In this document: one piece after another, positions 6,014 through 13,837 of the stretch
Numbering within the stretch: the stretch's first letter is position 1
How the letters are laid out: the number at the start of each line of letters is the position of its first letter
Made by a program: the position numbers and the translations under genes
NCBI GenBank assembly: GCA_003453595.1
Contig: DMOG01000012.1
Location: 1-14,498 of the forward strand
Direction: 5' to 3'
Source of the DNA: Candidatus Uhrbacteria bacterium
Lineage (GTDB): Bacteria > Patescibacteriota > Patescibacteriia > UBA9934
Length of the DNA: 14,498 bases
The notes under the pieces: generated by a model
What the model saw: the letters and a program-made list of their open reading frames with translations, nothing else
What the model was told of the DNA's origin: nothing
The model's database searches: none

Positions 6014-6022
6014 AGTATAGCA
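6014..6022 (-). promoter_or_regulatory. Extended -10 promoter before prgI
   Basis: TGCTATACT on the minus strand matches TGnTATAAT with one change. It ends 7 bp before the prgI ATG, so transcription would begin at or within a base or two of the start codon. It lies in the only sizeable gap (35 bp) of the T4SS operon and would add an internal promoter for prgI, virB4 and comF. Confidence 0.6.
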
Positions 6023-6042
6023 TGAAAGAATCGCAAAATATT

Positions 6043-7839
6043 CTAGAACTGTGTGATTCTATTTAATTCAACAATGGCGTCAATCTCTGGCGTGCTCAAA
6101 CTCATCTCCCCTTTATTCCGATGCATGGCGGCGATATCAGTAACTGGTGACCCTTGCATTAATGCCTCTTGCATTAAGGAAATGTATAACTTTTGCAATG
6201 GACTTTGGCGCAAAGCAACAATGCCGGCAATCCTTTGCTCATAATCAGTTTCTTCCAAAAGATCCAAAGTATTTAAAATCTTTTGGACTGCTTCCTGTGG
6301 ATCTGATGACAATCTTCTAAACTCTGTAATTCCCATGGTGCCCAGTTCCTCAACTGGACCGACCAATTTTTGTGCAAAAACAATGTCCGCGACCTTAGTT
6401 GAAGCATTTTGTTTTTGTGAAGGTGGCGTGCTTTGCACACTTAATCGCACTGAAGCCTTTGCTGGTTTTGCTTTTTCTTGTGCTTGCTGTAAATCAACTG
6501 AGGAAATCTTTTTTTGTTGCAAAATAGCTTCTTGATTGCTTGATCGAGCAACGCTAACTCGAGCGCCTGGCAAGATTGGTTCAATCGAAGTTTTTGGTAC
6601 GGTCTTTGTTAGCACTGCATGGCGTTCATCTAAAACTCTTGCTTCAAGCGAAACATCCGGCTTTTTCTTAACTACTGATGGTTTTATCGGCTCTGGAGAT
6701 TGGTGATACTCACTATGTCCTTGCGCAAGAAGCTTAATTGCCTCCATAGCATGTTCATTGTCAAAACCATATTTATCAACCAAAAGTGCATGGGCGCGTT
6801 GAGTATCAATTCGTCCGCGCACAAAAGAATTTGTAAATTCTCTGGCCGAAGCTTGAGTTTGCTTGGCATTTTTAAAAGGCGCAAATAAAAGCTGGGCTGT
6901 CTTTTCAATAATCGCAGCTTGAACTTTTTGATTATCAACTACTGGTTTTTGTGCTAATTGTTTTTTATGTTCCTCAATTTCAGCCTCTTCTTCCTGATGA
7001 ATAATTGACCCGGAAATAAGTGGCACATCAGTCGTTAGGGCATGCGGAACAGCCTTAATCACCAACAAATCCCGCGTCCGAATAGTTTTTACAGGAGTTG
7101 ATTTTACATTCGGTTTTTCAATTTCCTCAGCCGACTTTACACTTTCAACTTTTAACTTTTTACTTTCCACTTCCTCCTCAGTCCTCTTCTCTTCTACTTT
7201 TAACTTTCCATCCGAAAAAACCCCCTCCAACTCACCCTTCGTAAGGGGGGTGGGCTCGGCCTCTCCAAACCTCTTATCTAACATTTCAAAAAACCTTTGC
7301 GCTTGCAAATCTGAAAACTGTAAGCCACCGATGGTGATTGGTCGCTTCAATAATGTCAGTGATGCTTGTCGGTCGCGTTCTTTGTTGATATATCCTTTGG
7401 CCAAAAAGATAAATCGTTTCATTAAATGATCTGGAAGCTCGAGCCCAATTTGACTGGCAAATGACAAAAGCTCATCTTCAAGCCCAGGTTTTTTCAGCCG
7501 AAGCTCAGGATAAGCCAAAACATCTCCACCCCATTGTTCTATTGCGTCTTCAACTCCAGAGATAAACTCTGTCAAAGGCAAAAGTCGATACCCAGCCAAA
7601 TCAGACGCAACTAATCTTGCCTTCTGCTCATCCAATCCAAACGCCTTTTCCAAAAACCCAGGCATCTGCCCGACTTGAGCTTGACCTTTCATCACAGCAT
7701 CAGCTAAGTCTAAGAGCTCAACAGTTCTTTTTTGAGGCAAATCGTACTTTTTCCCTATTTCATCCAAAGTATCATAAATCGCAATATCAAGAAGATATTC
7801 TTGCACTCTTGGAAATTGTATCCATCCAAGGTTATTCAT
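6043..7839 (-). CDS. Large helical cytoplasmic protein of the T4SS operon
   Basis: 598 residues, no signal peptide or membrane helix. Residues 1-190 are helical, with small units such as MPGFLEKAFGLDEQKARLVASDLAGY that recall repeated three-helix modules; a related unit (VRGRIDTQRAHALLVDKYGFDNEHAMEAIKLLAQGHSEY, cited by ends only) lies near 350-385. Residues 196-250 are a low-complexity, Glu/Lys-rich linker built from repeats: PTPLTKGELEGVF from the palindromic element and two KLKVE units. Residues 390-490 are Lys/Gln/Ser-rich and probably disordered; 495-598 is again helical. It starts 3 bp after the virB6-like gene and precedes prgI by 35 bp, so it belongs to the secretion operon. I do not recognise a named family; a cytoplasmic adaptor or regulator of the channel is a guess. 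Confidence 0.75.
   Translation of the reverse strand: MNNLGWIQFPRVQEYLLDIAIYDTLDEIGKKYDLPQKRTVELLDLADAVMKGQAQVGQMPGFLEKAFGLDEQKARLVASDLAGYRLLPLTEFISGVEDAIEQWGGDVLAYPELRLKKPGLEDELLSFASQIGLELPDHLMKRFIFLAKGYINKERDRQASLTLLKRPITIGGLQFSDLQAQRFFEMLDKRFGEAEPTPLTKGELEGVFSDGKLKVEEKRTEEEVESKKLKVESVKSAEEIEKPNVKSTPVKTIRTRDLLVIKAVPHALTTDVPLISGSIIHQEEEAEIEEHKKQLAQKPVVDNQKVQAAIIEKTAQLLFAPFKNAKQTQASAREFTNSFVRGRIDTQRAHALLVDKYGFDNEHAMEAIKLLAQGHSEYHQSPEPIKPSVVKKKPDVSLEARVLDERHAVLTKTVPKTSIEPILPGARVSVARSSNQEAILQQKKISSVDLQQAQEKAKPAKASVRLSVQSTPPSQKQNASTKVADIVFAQKLVGPVEELGTMGITEFRRLSSDPQEAVQKILNTLDLLEETDYEQRIAGIVALRQSPLQKLYISLMQEALMQGSPVTDIAAMHRNKGEMSLSTPEIDAIVELNRITQF
7148..7208. repeat. Two ACTTTTAACTTT micro-repeats in a coding linker
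   Basis: ACTTTTAACTTTT at 7148-7160 and ACTTTTAACTTTCC at 7195-7208. On the coding strand both give KLKVE in the Glu/Lys-rich linker of the 598-aa protein. They adjoin the palindromic repeat at 7218, so this linker seems to be a landing zone for small repeats. Confidence 0.45.
7218..7254. repeat. Protein-coding palindromic repeat, copy in T4SS gene
   Basis: Shares AAACCCCCTCCAACTC, then CCCTTCGTAAGGGGG, with the copy at 1864; one C/A change in the left arm and a small change at the right end weaken the outer stem. On the minus strand it is read as TPLTKGELEGVF, a frame different from the one used in comF. Confidence 0.85.
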
Positions 7840-7842
7840 GTT

Positions 7843-10536
7843 CTATGGTCGTGTATATCGTTCCATATTTTGGAATTGTCGATACATATTCTTTGTATCC
7901 ATATCTAAATCATTTATATTTCCTCCGGCACCAGCCAGCTCAGCATCGAGAGCCTTAATAATAGTTGCTGTAGATTGTCTGATTCTCTCTGCAGCTTCAG
8001 TATCTCCTGAATCTTTAGCTTTTCTAAACTGATTTTGCATTTCTTTAACCATGTTTTGGTTCAAACTTCGAACAATTTCTTTAGAAATCTCATTAGGTCT
8101 ATTAGCTGTGGCAGCGGCCTGGACAGCAGTATCAAATTTAAATATCTGCGTTGGTTGACTCTTGATAATTTCTCTAACATTTTCTCTTTCAGTTACGGCT
8201 ATTGCTCCAGTTCCATTATCAACTCCTACAGATGTAGCAGCTGCGTTTCTTGCAGTTGGCGTAGTTGCTGCCATGGCCGCAAATCTAGCCCGATCTATTT
8301 CAGCTATATGCTTTTCAAGTTGAGCGCGAACGGCTGGATCAGTAGCAGCGGTGGCACTAGTTACGACATTTCTACGATACGATCCTAATTCTGCTAAAAG
8401 ATCCGATCGCGCCGCGGGATCTGTTCGGCCAACAGCGCCAACATCAACCCCTGACATAGCCATTGCTTTGGCAATCTCTCTTCTGCGAGCCGGGTCAGCA
8501 ATATCAGCACTTGTGATCGCGCCGGCGTCTATATGCCCGTGCTTAATTGCCTGAGCAATTTGTGCTGCTGATGACTCATTTAATGTTGCGCCAACTCCTT
8601 GAGCTGCATCACGGACTTTATTTGAAACTCCTTGACCACGCTCCACCTGATCCCACAATGTTTCTGTCTGCCTTTGTCCTTTTTCATCAATATATGTTCT
8701 AGTTGCACGATTCTTAAGAGCTTTTTGCACACGCTCGTCTGCCATATCTTCTTCTGACAATTGACTAACTCTAAAGTCATCATCAGCCAGCGCTTTATCA
8801 ATATCTTTATCATCGGTGATGTCTCGTAGACGCCCAGCTTTAAGAGTTTTAAATGATTTCTTTTGGTCTTCTGTCATGTCATCTTCTTTTTCAGTGGCAT
8901 GAGCCATTGAATTCTTCATCAATGCCTCAAACTTCTCATCTCCCATGCTCTTTTTCAAATCTTTACGCAAATTTTTGTCTGTCATTAAACGGAATATATC
9001 TTGAGTCATTCTATTTTGATCAGATGGAAGAGTTGGAACAATCGGATTCCCGGCTGCGTCAAAGTATGATCCCATTCGACCTTGCATCTCATCATTAGAT
9101 GCCGAAGCACTTTGACCGCGGGCCTTTTCACTAGCCGCATCTCTAGAAGCACTAACAGCACCTTCGAGTTTGCCACCAGCTCCCATAATTGCACCACCTA
9201 ATAGTCGGCCCATTGGGCCTTCTTTAGCAACAGCAGCACCAATTTGCGTAACACTTTTTGCTAAATCCTGACCCACTTTTGTTTGGGCCAAACCACGACC
9301 GGCTTGTACGCCTGCATACTTTCCAGCTGCCAGACCAATCTTGGCGGTTCCGCGGGCGCCACGGTAGGCGAAAGAGGCTGGTGCTTTGAGCGCGCCAGTA
9401 AACATTTTTTTTCCAACATCCTCATTGATAAGTTTTCCAGCAATTCCTCCCATTGCTCCAGCTGACTCGCCAGAAACTTTAAATCCAACCATGATAAGGA
9501 TCATGCCCATGATGACACTTAAAAATTTGTCTGTGGCAAAAGCGCCAGATAAAAGAGTTGGGACATCGCTTGTGCCTTCAAAATTCATTCCCTCACTAAC
9601 TGCAATCGGGCCGGCAGAGGCTGCTGCCAGTCCCAGCCAAAGAAAAAATGTCATCACTGGCCCCAAAATCGCGGCTGCACTAAACTTACTCCACCACTCT
9701 TGATATTTCCCAGCTTGAGACACAATATTTTTCAAACCTCTCATGAAAAATGCGATTGGTGAAATAATTATCAGAACCCAAAGCAAAATAATTCGATAGA
9801 CAAAAACCACTGTAAGAATAATCAAAGTTCCCAAGACCATTCCCAAAAGTGCCAAGGTGGCATAAGAAGTCATGAGCAGGTTTGTCATATCCAAAGGTGT
9901 CTGACTACTAATAGCACCCGTAGACCAATCTTTACCAACACTTACGAATTCATTAAGCTGAAACAGGTTCATAAAGTTTCCAGCAGCAATATCACGCAAA
10001 GCATTAACAAATGTAAACATCACAACCTGAGAGACATCAACAACAAGCAAACAAATTGTTTTACTAAAATTCACAAGAACAATTGCCAAAAATAATTGCG
10101 GCAATTGTTGCTCCCATTTTGAACTATTAAATCCAACAATAGTTTGGATAGCAACTACCAACAGAACAACAATCACAAACATGTTCACCACATCACGAAC
10201 AAGTGGCCAACCAATAGCAATCACAGCGCTATCACCGAAATTATTATAACTAAGAATTGGAATGATAATCGCCCCAAGCAATAAAACAATCAACTTTCCA
10301 GCTAAAGCAACTGCCAAATTGGTTATTGTTAGTAATAGTCCAAGAAAAAGATTAACCGCAAATGAACTCGGATCACTCATTAGTGAGCTAAGAGAAGATG
10401 TGGATGTTGGCGGGTCTGCAAAAGTAATTGCTGGAATCGCAAATATAAACACAAAAACAACAAAACTACCAACAATATATTTATGTTTAAATAACCAATC
10501 CCTCATCCGTGGGACGAGTCGTTCAAGATGTTTCAT
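7843..10536 (-). CDS. VirB6/TrbL-like polytopic T4SS channel protein
   Basis: 897 residues. A first hydrophobic helix at 20-39 ends in ITFA-DP, a possible signal peptidase site. Further membrane helices lie near 62-95, 104-134, 147-178, 221-265 (two), 287-310 and 338-352. Residues from about 355 to the end are a long Ala/Gly- then Lys/Glu/Asp-rich helical tail with no membrane segment, probably cytoplasmic. Number and order of helices plus position in the operon fit VirB6/TrbL inner-membrane channel proteins. It opens the T4SS operon; an extended -10 box lies immediately upstream and no Shine-Dalgarno is visible. The long C-terminal tail is a feature shared with the extended VirB6 proteins of some other bacteria; its role here is unknown. 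Confidence 0.82.
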   Translation of the reverse strand: MKHLERLVPRMRDWLFKHKYIVGSFVVFVFIFAIPAITFADPPTSTSSLSSLMSDPSSFAVNLFLGLLLTITNLAVALAGKLIVLLLGAIIIPILSYNNFGDSAVIAIGWPLVRDVVNMFVIVVLLVVAIQTIVGFNSSKWEQQLPQLFLAIVLVNFSKTICLLVVDVSQVVMFTFVNALRDIAAGNFMNLFQLNEFVSVGKDWSTGAISSQTPLDMTNLLMTSYATLALLGMVLGTLIILTVVFVYRIILLWVLIIISPIAFFMRGLKNIVSQAGKYQEWWSKFSAAAILGPVMTFFLWLGLAAASAGPIAVSEGMNFEGTSDVPTLLSGAFATDKFLSVIMGMILIMVGFKVSGESAGAMGGIAGKLINEDVGKKMFTGALKAPASFAYRGARGTAKIGLAAGKYAGVQAGRGLAQTKVGQDLAKSVTQIGAAVAKEGPMGRLLGGAIMGAGGKLEGAVSASRDAASEKARGQSASASNDEMQGRMGSYFDAAGNPIVPTLPSDQNRMTQDIFRLMTDKNLRKDLKKSMGDEKFEALMKNSMAHATEKEDDMTEDQKKSFKTLKAGRLRDITDDKDIDKALADDDFRVSQLSEEDMADERVQKALKNRATRTYIDEKGQRQTETLWDQVERGQGVSNKVRDAAQGVGATLNESSAAQIAQAIKHGHIDAGAITSADIADPARRREIAKAMAMSGVDVGAVGRTDPAARSDLLAELGSYRRNVVTSATAATDPAVRAQLEKHIAEIDRARFAAMAATTPTARNAAATSVGVDNGTGAIAVTERENVREIIKSQPTQIFKFDTAVQAAATANRPNEISKEIVRSLNQNMVKEMQNQFRKAKDSGDTEAAERIRQSTATIIKALDAELAGAGGNINDLDMDTKNMYRQFQNMERYTRP

Positions 10537-10545
10537 ACTAACTCA

Positions 10546-10554
10546 AGTATAACA
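10546..10554 (-). promoter_or_regulatory. Extended -10 promoter of the T4SS operon
   Basis: TGTTATACT on the minus strand matches TGnTATAAT with one change. It ends 9 bp before the ATG of the virB6-like gene, giving a predicted leader of only 2-4 bases. There is no clear -35. The transposase element ends 46 bp farther upstream, so its insertion did not remove the promoter. Confidence 0.6.
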
Positions 10555-10600
10555 CGATAACAAAACTTTTTTGACATGATTTGTGCAAAACCCACCCACA

Positions 10601-10626
10601 GGGTCAGGTCTTTACTCGGAACACCT
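10601..10626 (+). repeat. REP-like end, left outer
   Basis: GGGTCAGGTCTTTACTCGGA followed by ACACCT; identical over 26 bases to the copy at 10641. Confidence 0.85.
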
Positions 10627-10640
10627 GTTTTGTCAGTTCG

Positions 10641-10666
10641 GGGTCAGGTCTTTACTCGGAACACCT
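10641..10666 (+). repeat. REP-like end, left inner
   Basis: Identical to the copy at 10601. The transposase stop codon (TAA) and its last residues (RCSE) are encoded inside this copy, read on the minus strand. Confidence 0.85.
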
Positions 10667-11500
10667 AATGGTCTTCCTACTCACAAGAGAAGGACTAAGC
10701 TTGAGATAATTTGCAATTTCTACAACAGAATATCCGCAACAAAATCTCGCAAATATCATCGCCTTATTTCTCAAGTCAGATTCAGAAATATATTCAAAAA
10801 TTTGAAACAAAGATGGTCTACCAATTATTCTTTCATGCCTTGATATTTCTTTATTTTGGAATAAATCTTCTGTTTGCTCCCAACACCAATCTTTAAACTG
10901 TTGTGATCCAAGTACATTCCCTGATTTTGCTTTCTCAAACGGACTTCTCTCTGATATTCCTTCATGCACAAATTCAACAAACTCTTTTTTTCTCTGCTTC
11001 TTATCGGACTTAAAATACTCTAAAAGCCAATCTACATATAACCATTTTGAACATTTATCTAATCCTATAGTCGCGCGATAACTACTCCATTGCCAATCTT
11101 CCGGATATTTTACAAGGCCGGCGCGAACAGGATTTAAAACTGTATATCTAATAACTTCAAGTAAATACGACTCTTTTTCTATTAAAAATGATTTGTACCT
11201 GCCCTGAAAAAGGTGCCCTACTTTATCATTTTTATTATTATAAGCTTGAGTATAAATTCCATCTAAATCATGCATGAAATATTGAAGGTTAGCTTCGGGT
11301 GTTTCTATTACTAAATGAAAATGATTGGGCATCATACAATATGCGTAACAAAGAATATTACGAGAAAAAATCGCTTTCTGTAATATTGATAAAAATAATT
11401 TATTATCAGAATCATTTTGATAAATTTTCTTTTTATGATTCCCGCGCACTGTGATGTGATAAAGAGCATTTGGATATTGGATTCTTAATGGTCGAGACAT
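10652..11500 (-). CDS. REP-associated tyrosine transposase (TnpA_REP, Y1 family)
   Basis: 282 residues. The start SRPLRIQYPNALYHITVRGN is typical of the family. The HUH motif is HFH at 60-62 within MPNHFHLVIE. Candidate catalytic tyrosines are Y83 and Y87 in GIYTQAYN. GHLFQGRYKSFLI (95-107) and RYTVLNPVRAGLV (118-130) are further family hallmarks. The last 45 residues (FARFCCGYSVVEIANYLKLS) form a helix-turn-helix region. These enzymes nick and join single-stranded DNA at REP palindromes. The ORF appears complete and intact. It starts with ATG at 11500 and has no visible Shine-Dalgarno; its stop lies inside the inner left repeat. It is convergent with nothing and lies in tandem orientation with the T4SS operon. 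Confidence 0.93.
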   Translation of the reverse strand: MSRPLRIQYPNALYHITVRGNHKKKIYQNDSDNKLFLSILQKAIFSRNILCYAYCMMPNHFHLVIETPEANLQYFMHDLDGIYTQAYNNKNDKVGHLFQGRYKSFLIEKESYLLEVIRYTVLNPVRAGLVKYPEDWQWSSYRATIGLDKCSKWLYVDWLLEYFKSDKKQRKKEFVEFVHEGISERSPFEKAKSGNVLGSQQFKDWCWEQTEDLFQNKEISRHERIIGRPSLFQIFEYISESDLRNKAMIFARFCCGYSVVEIANYLKLSPSLVSRKTIRCSE

Positions 11501-11513
11501 ATTTATAAGTTAA

Positions 11514-11537
11514 GTGTTCAAGGTAAAGACCTGACCC
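11514..11537 (-). repeat. REP-like end, right inner, diverged
   Basis: Reverse-complement copy of the left repeats, GTGTTCAAGGTAAAGACCTG then ACCC, with three changes in the middle relative to the left copies. Confidence 0.75.
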
Positions 11538-11552
11538 TATTATTAATTTTTG

Positions 11553-11577
11553 CTGTTCCGAGTAAAGACCTGACCCC
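11553..11577 (-). repeat. REP-like end, right outer
   Basis: Reverse-complement copy of the left repeats, TGTTCCGAGTAAAGACCTGA then CCCC, matching them over 23 or more bases. The base composition becomes GC-rich immediately to its right. Confidence 0.85.
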
Positions 11578-11597
11578 CAGGGGAAAGTTTATGCAAT

Positions 11598-11632
11598 TAG
11601 CGCCTGGGGTGGAGTTGCCACGCCAGGCGCTA
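11598..11632. terminator. Long hairpin after the M23 lipoprotein gene
   Basis: TAGCGCCTGG pairs with CCAGGCGCTA (10 bp). After one G-G mismatch, GTGG pairs with CCAC around a 5-nt loop. It lies 5 bp downstream of the lipoprotein gene stop. There is no T-tract after it on the minus strand, so it may be a weak or Rho-assisted terminator or an mRNA-stabilising stem. Confidence 0.5.
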
Positions 11633-11637
11633 CGAAT

Positions 11638-13731
11638 TTATCGATTCCAGCACAAGTCGAACGAATCTGTGCAGAATCCGAGCGAAACACCGTTCACGGT
11701 CAGTGCCAGCACTGAGGCCTTGGAGCCGTCAGTCACCACAATGGCAGAACTGCCATTGTCTGCGCCGACCACATAGCTTCCCCACAGACCAGAGCTTCGG
11801 CCGTAGCCGTTGAACTTGGCCCACGAGCCGGCAAATGTCGCACATGTCGAACTCGAGTCATCGCTGAGGATCGGGTTGAGCACGCGCGCCACGCCACCAG
11901 ATTCAGAAACCCAGTGGCTGGAATCCAGGTCAGTGAAAATCCCCAGATCCCAGATGCTCACACCTTCGCGAGTGACGCAGACTTCATTGTCAGTGTCAGC
12001 ATCACTATCCGCATCCGCATCGGAGTCGGAGTCGGCATCAGCGTCGGCATCGGAATCGGCGTCAGAGTCAGAATCTGAATCAGAGTCCGCATCGGCGTCT
12101 GCGTCAGCATCGGAATCAGAGTCTGTGTCAGAATCTGAGTCTGAATCTGTATCAGCATCAGCCTCGTCGGTGTCGTCACCGATGTTGCCACCGGAATCAT
12201 GACACTGCTCGTAGGTATGTGCGGTGGGATCATCGTCACACCAGTCGTCGCCATTGGACGAATATCCACGCGGGCAAGTTTGGCTAACAAATGTTTCTGA
12301 AACATTGCCATTGCCATACCCGTCATTGTCATCATCCCAATAACACACGATGGTGTCTGGCGTGTTGTCATCAGAACCAGTGTCTTCTGTTTGGGTATTG
12401 TCGACTCCGGTGTCACCGGTGTCTGTGTCCTGATTATCGTCGTCAACGGTTGCGCTTTGGAAGTCGTCTTCCAGTCCGCAGAACATCAGATCGTTGTAGG
12501 AGATACAGCCCATGTCTGCCCCGCAGTCACCGAGCGCGCCCTGGATCTGATTGATGGCTCCGTCATCGACTACGACGATGTTGCGCGTCAAAAATCCCAT
12601 GGCCACATAAGCATCCCAGGTCTGAATCGGGTAAGCCGCGCCATTGGCAATAGCGTACACATCAGAGGTTGAAGCCTCGGTAACTAGCGTGCCCTCTCGC
12701 AACTCAGCGTTTTCCACACTGAGCGGATAATCCGCGAAAATGCTCGTGTCTTGGCTTAGATCCCCATAGGTCGAAGCTGAAATGCCCCAACTCTGGAGAA
12801 TCGACTGCCAATAACGAGTGTCCACGCGGTAGCGGAGATTGTCTTCTCCGTCCTGGGCACCGACAAGCAGCCAGACAGTTCCGCTGTCATAGACTGCGCT
12901 GATCTGAACTTCTTGATCAAGCTCCGCCCCAGTGGCATAGCAAGCCAGTTCGACTTCGTCGACAAATGTGACTTGCGAGAAGTCCCAGTTGTGGCTCCAG
13001 AAGACCTGTTCATTGAGGATGTGGTGCTTGTACCCGTCATCCAACACATAAACCTCACTCGACAGTGGACTTTTGACCAGCGTGCCATCAGGATGCCACA
13101 GCACGGTTTGCATGCGGGACTGATAGTTATGGCCATAGGAGAGGTCGCAGGTGAATTCATTTGTTAGCCGGGACAAAACCCCTGGATCGTTGGCATCATA
13201 GGCTTCGATAGCCAGGCCTTCGATGGAGGTACTGCTCAGAGCATCCTGACCGGCGTCACCAAGGTGACGACCCATGTGCAGGTGATCACCACTTGAGGCA
13301 CCGGTTGTGCCTTCGGTGGCGATGAGCTGACCCTGAGCTACCTCAGACCCATCTTGGACAAACACATCGTCCAAGTGACCCAGAAGAATGAAAGTACCGT
13401 CACCCAGGTCGATGTTAATATGGACACCAAATCCGCTGATGCGATTGGTATCATGAACATAGATGGTGCCACCTACTGGCGCGTAGACATAATCATCGCG
13501 GTCGTTGGGTGTATCAAAGTCCAGATCATAGCGTGTCTGACTGGTGTTGTGTGAGTAAGACCCGCCAACACCTTGGGTACAAAGTGAGCTGTACCCGAAG
13601 GCAAATGGCATCTGGACTGTGACCAGATCCTGACCACCTCCAAAGCCATGACAGCCAGACATGAAGAGCAAGACAATGTAGAAGCCGGTGACGATCACGA
13701 AGGAAAAAGTCATGTGCTGAAGCTTGCGCAT
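11638..13731 (-). CDS. Lipoprotein with M23 peptidase and MopE-like domains
   Basis: 697 residues from ATG 13731, which has GGAG six bases upstream; the frame is open to a GTG at 13743. Lipoprotein signal: hydrophobic 8-25 and FMSGC with Cys27. Residues 43-160 are an M23/LytM peptidase domain: SH (H61), YDLDF (D71), LGHL (H119) and DHLHMG (H150, H152), so metal ligands look intact; such enzymes cut peptidoglycan peptides. Two related surface units follow (EVYVLDDGYKHHILNEQVF at 226; DVYAIANGAAYPIQTWDAY at 357). Residues 463-510 (CYWDDDNDGYGNG to C510) resemble MopE-type Cys/Asp metal-binding repeats. Residues 519-582 are an Asp-Ser-Ala linker; 584-697 is an unknown Cys-containing domain. GC content and Shine-Dalgarno differ from the neighbours, suggesting transfer. 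Confidence 0.85.
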   Translation of the reverse strand: MRKLQHMTFSFVIVTGFYIVLLFMSGCHGFGGGQDLVTVQMPFAFGYSSLCTQGVGGSYSHNTSQTRYDLDFDTPNDRDDYVYAPVGGTIYVHDTNRISGFGVHINIDLGDGTFILLGHLDDVFVQDGSEVAQGQLIATEGTTGASSGDHLHMGRHLGDAGQDALSSTSIEGLAIEAYDANDPGVLSRLTNEFTCDLSYGHNYQSRMQTVLWHPDGTLVKSPLSSEVYVLDDGYKHHILNEQVFWSHNWDFSQVTFVDEVELACYATGAELDQEVQISAVYDSGTVWLLVGAQDGEDNLRYRVDTRYWQSILQSWGISASTYGDLSQDTSIFADYPLSVENAELREGTLVTEASTSDVYAIANGAAYPIQTWDAYVAMGFLTRNIVVVDDGAINQIQGALGDCGADMGCISYNDLMFCGLEDDFQSATVDDDNQDTDTGDTGVDNTQTEDTGSDDNTPDTIVCYWDDDNDGYGNGNVSETFVSQTCPRGYSSNGDDWCDDDPTAHTYEQCHDSGGNIGDDTDEADADTDSDSDSDTDSDSDADADADADSDSDSDSDADSDADADADSDSDADADSDADTDNEVCVTREGVSIWDLGIFTDLDSSHWVSESGGVARVLNPILSDDSSSTCATFAGSWAKFNGYGRSSGLWGSYVVGADNGSSAIVVTDGSKASVLALTVNGVSLGFCTDSFDLCWNR
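11989..12171 (-). repeat. Asp-Ser-Ala coding repeat (linker)
   Basis: About 60 codons alternating GAY with TCN, GCN or ACN, giving DSDSD, DADAD and DTDSD runs between the MopE-like segment and the C-terminal domain. The dipeptide period makes a degenerate 6-bp repeat. Such linkers usually act as acidic spacers on secreted proteins and may bind calcium. The open Ser-Ala-Glu frame on the other strand is a by-product. Confidence 0.9.
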
Positions 13732-13737
13732 CTGAGT

Positions 13738-13741
13738 CTCC
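13738..13741 (-). promoter_or_regulatory. Ribosome binding site deciding the lipoprotein start
   Basis: GGAG ends six bases before ATG 13731. It favours this start over the in-frame GTG at 13743 and is the only canonically spaced Shine-Dalgarno seen on the minus strand in this window. Confidence 0.65.
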
Positions 13742-13837
13742 ACTGAGTTGATGTGCGCAAGGCGAATGTCCGAAATTGGTCAGTCGCCTCTGCCAAGCGA
13801 TAGGAGTACGTCGCAGACAGAGAAGGTTGACCAAGCT

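Larger units (their letters stand above)
10601..11577. mobile_element. REP-associated transposase unit with paired inverted ends
   Basis: A REP-transposase gene (10652-11500) is flanked by four copies of one sequence: two as GGGTCAGGTCTTTACTC... on the left, two as its reverse complement on the right. Start-to-start spacing of each pair is about 40 bp (40 left, 39 right). Motifs of the GGTCAGGTCTTT type are commonly found next to REP-associated tyrosine transposases. Boundaries are set by the outer repeat copies; no target duplication was recognised. Confidence 0.75.

Noticed and set aside
8035..8388. Plus-strand open frame within the VirB6-like gene
   Set aside because: Shadow frame, Ser/Cys-rich without motifs, opposite a long consistent coding frame.
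11989..12171. Possible CRISPR-like or tandem DNA array
   Set aside because: The period is six bases with no spacers and follows the codons of an acidic linker.
11810..12202. Open Ser-Ala-Glu-rich frame on the plus strand
   Set aside because: It is the complement of the Asp-Ser-Ala linker codons; low-complexity repeats keep the opposite strand open, and the minus-strand frame has domains on both sides.
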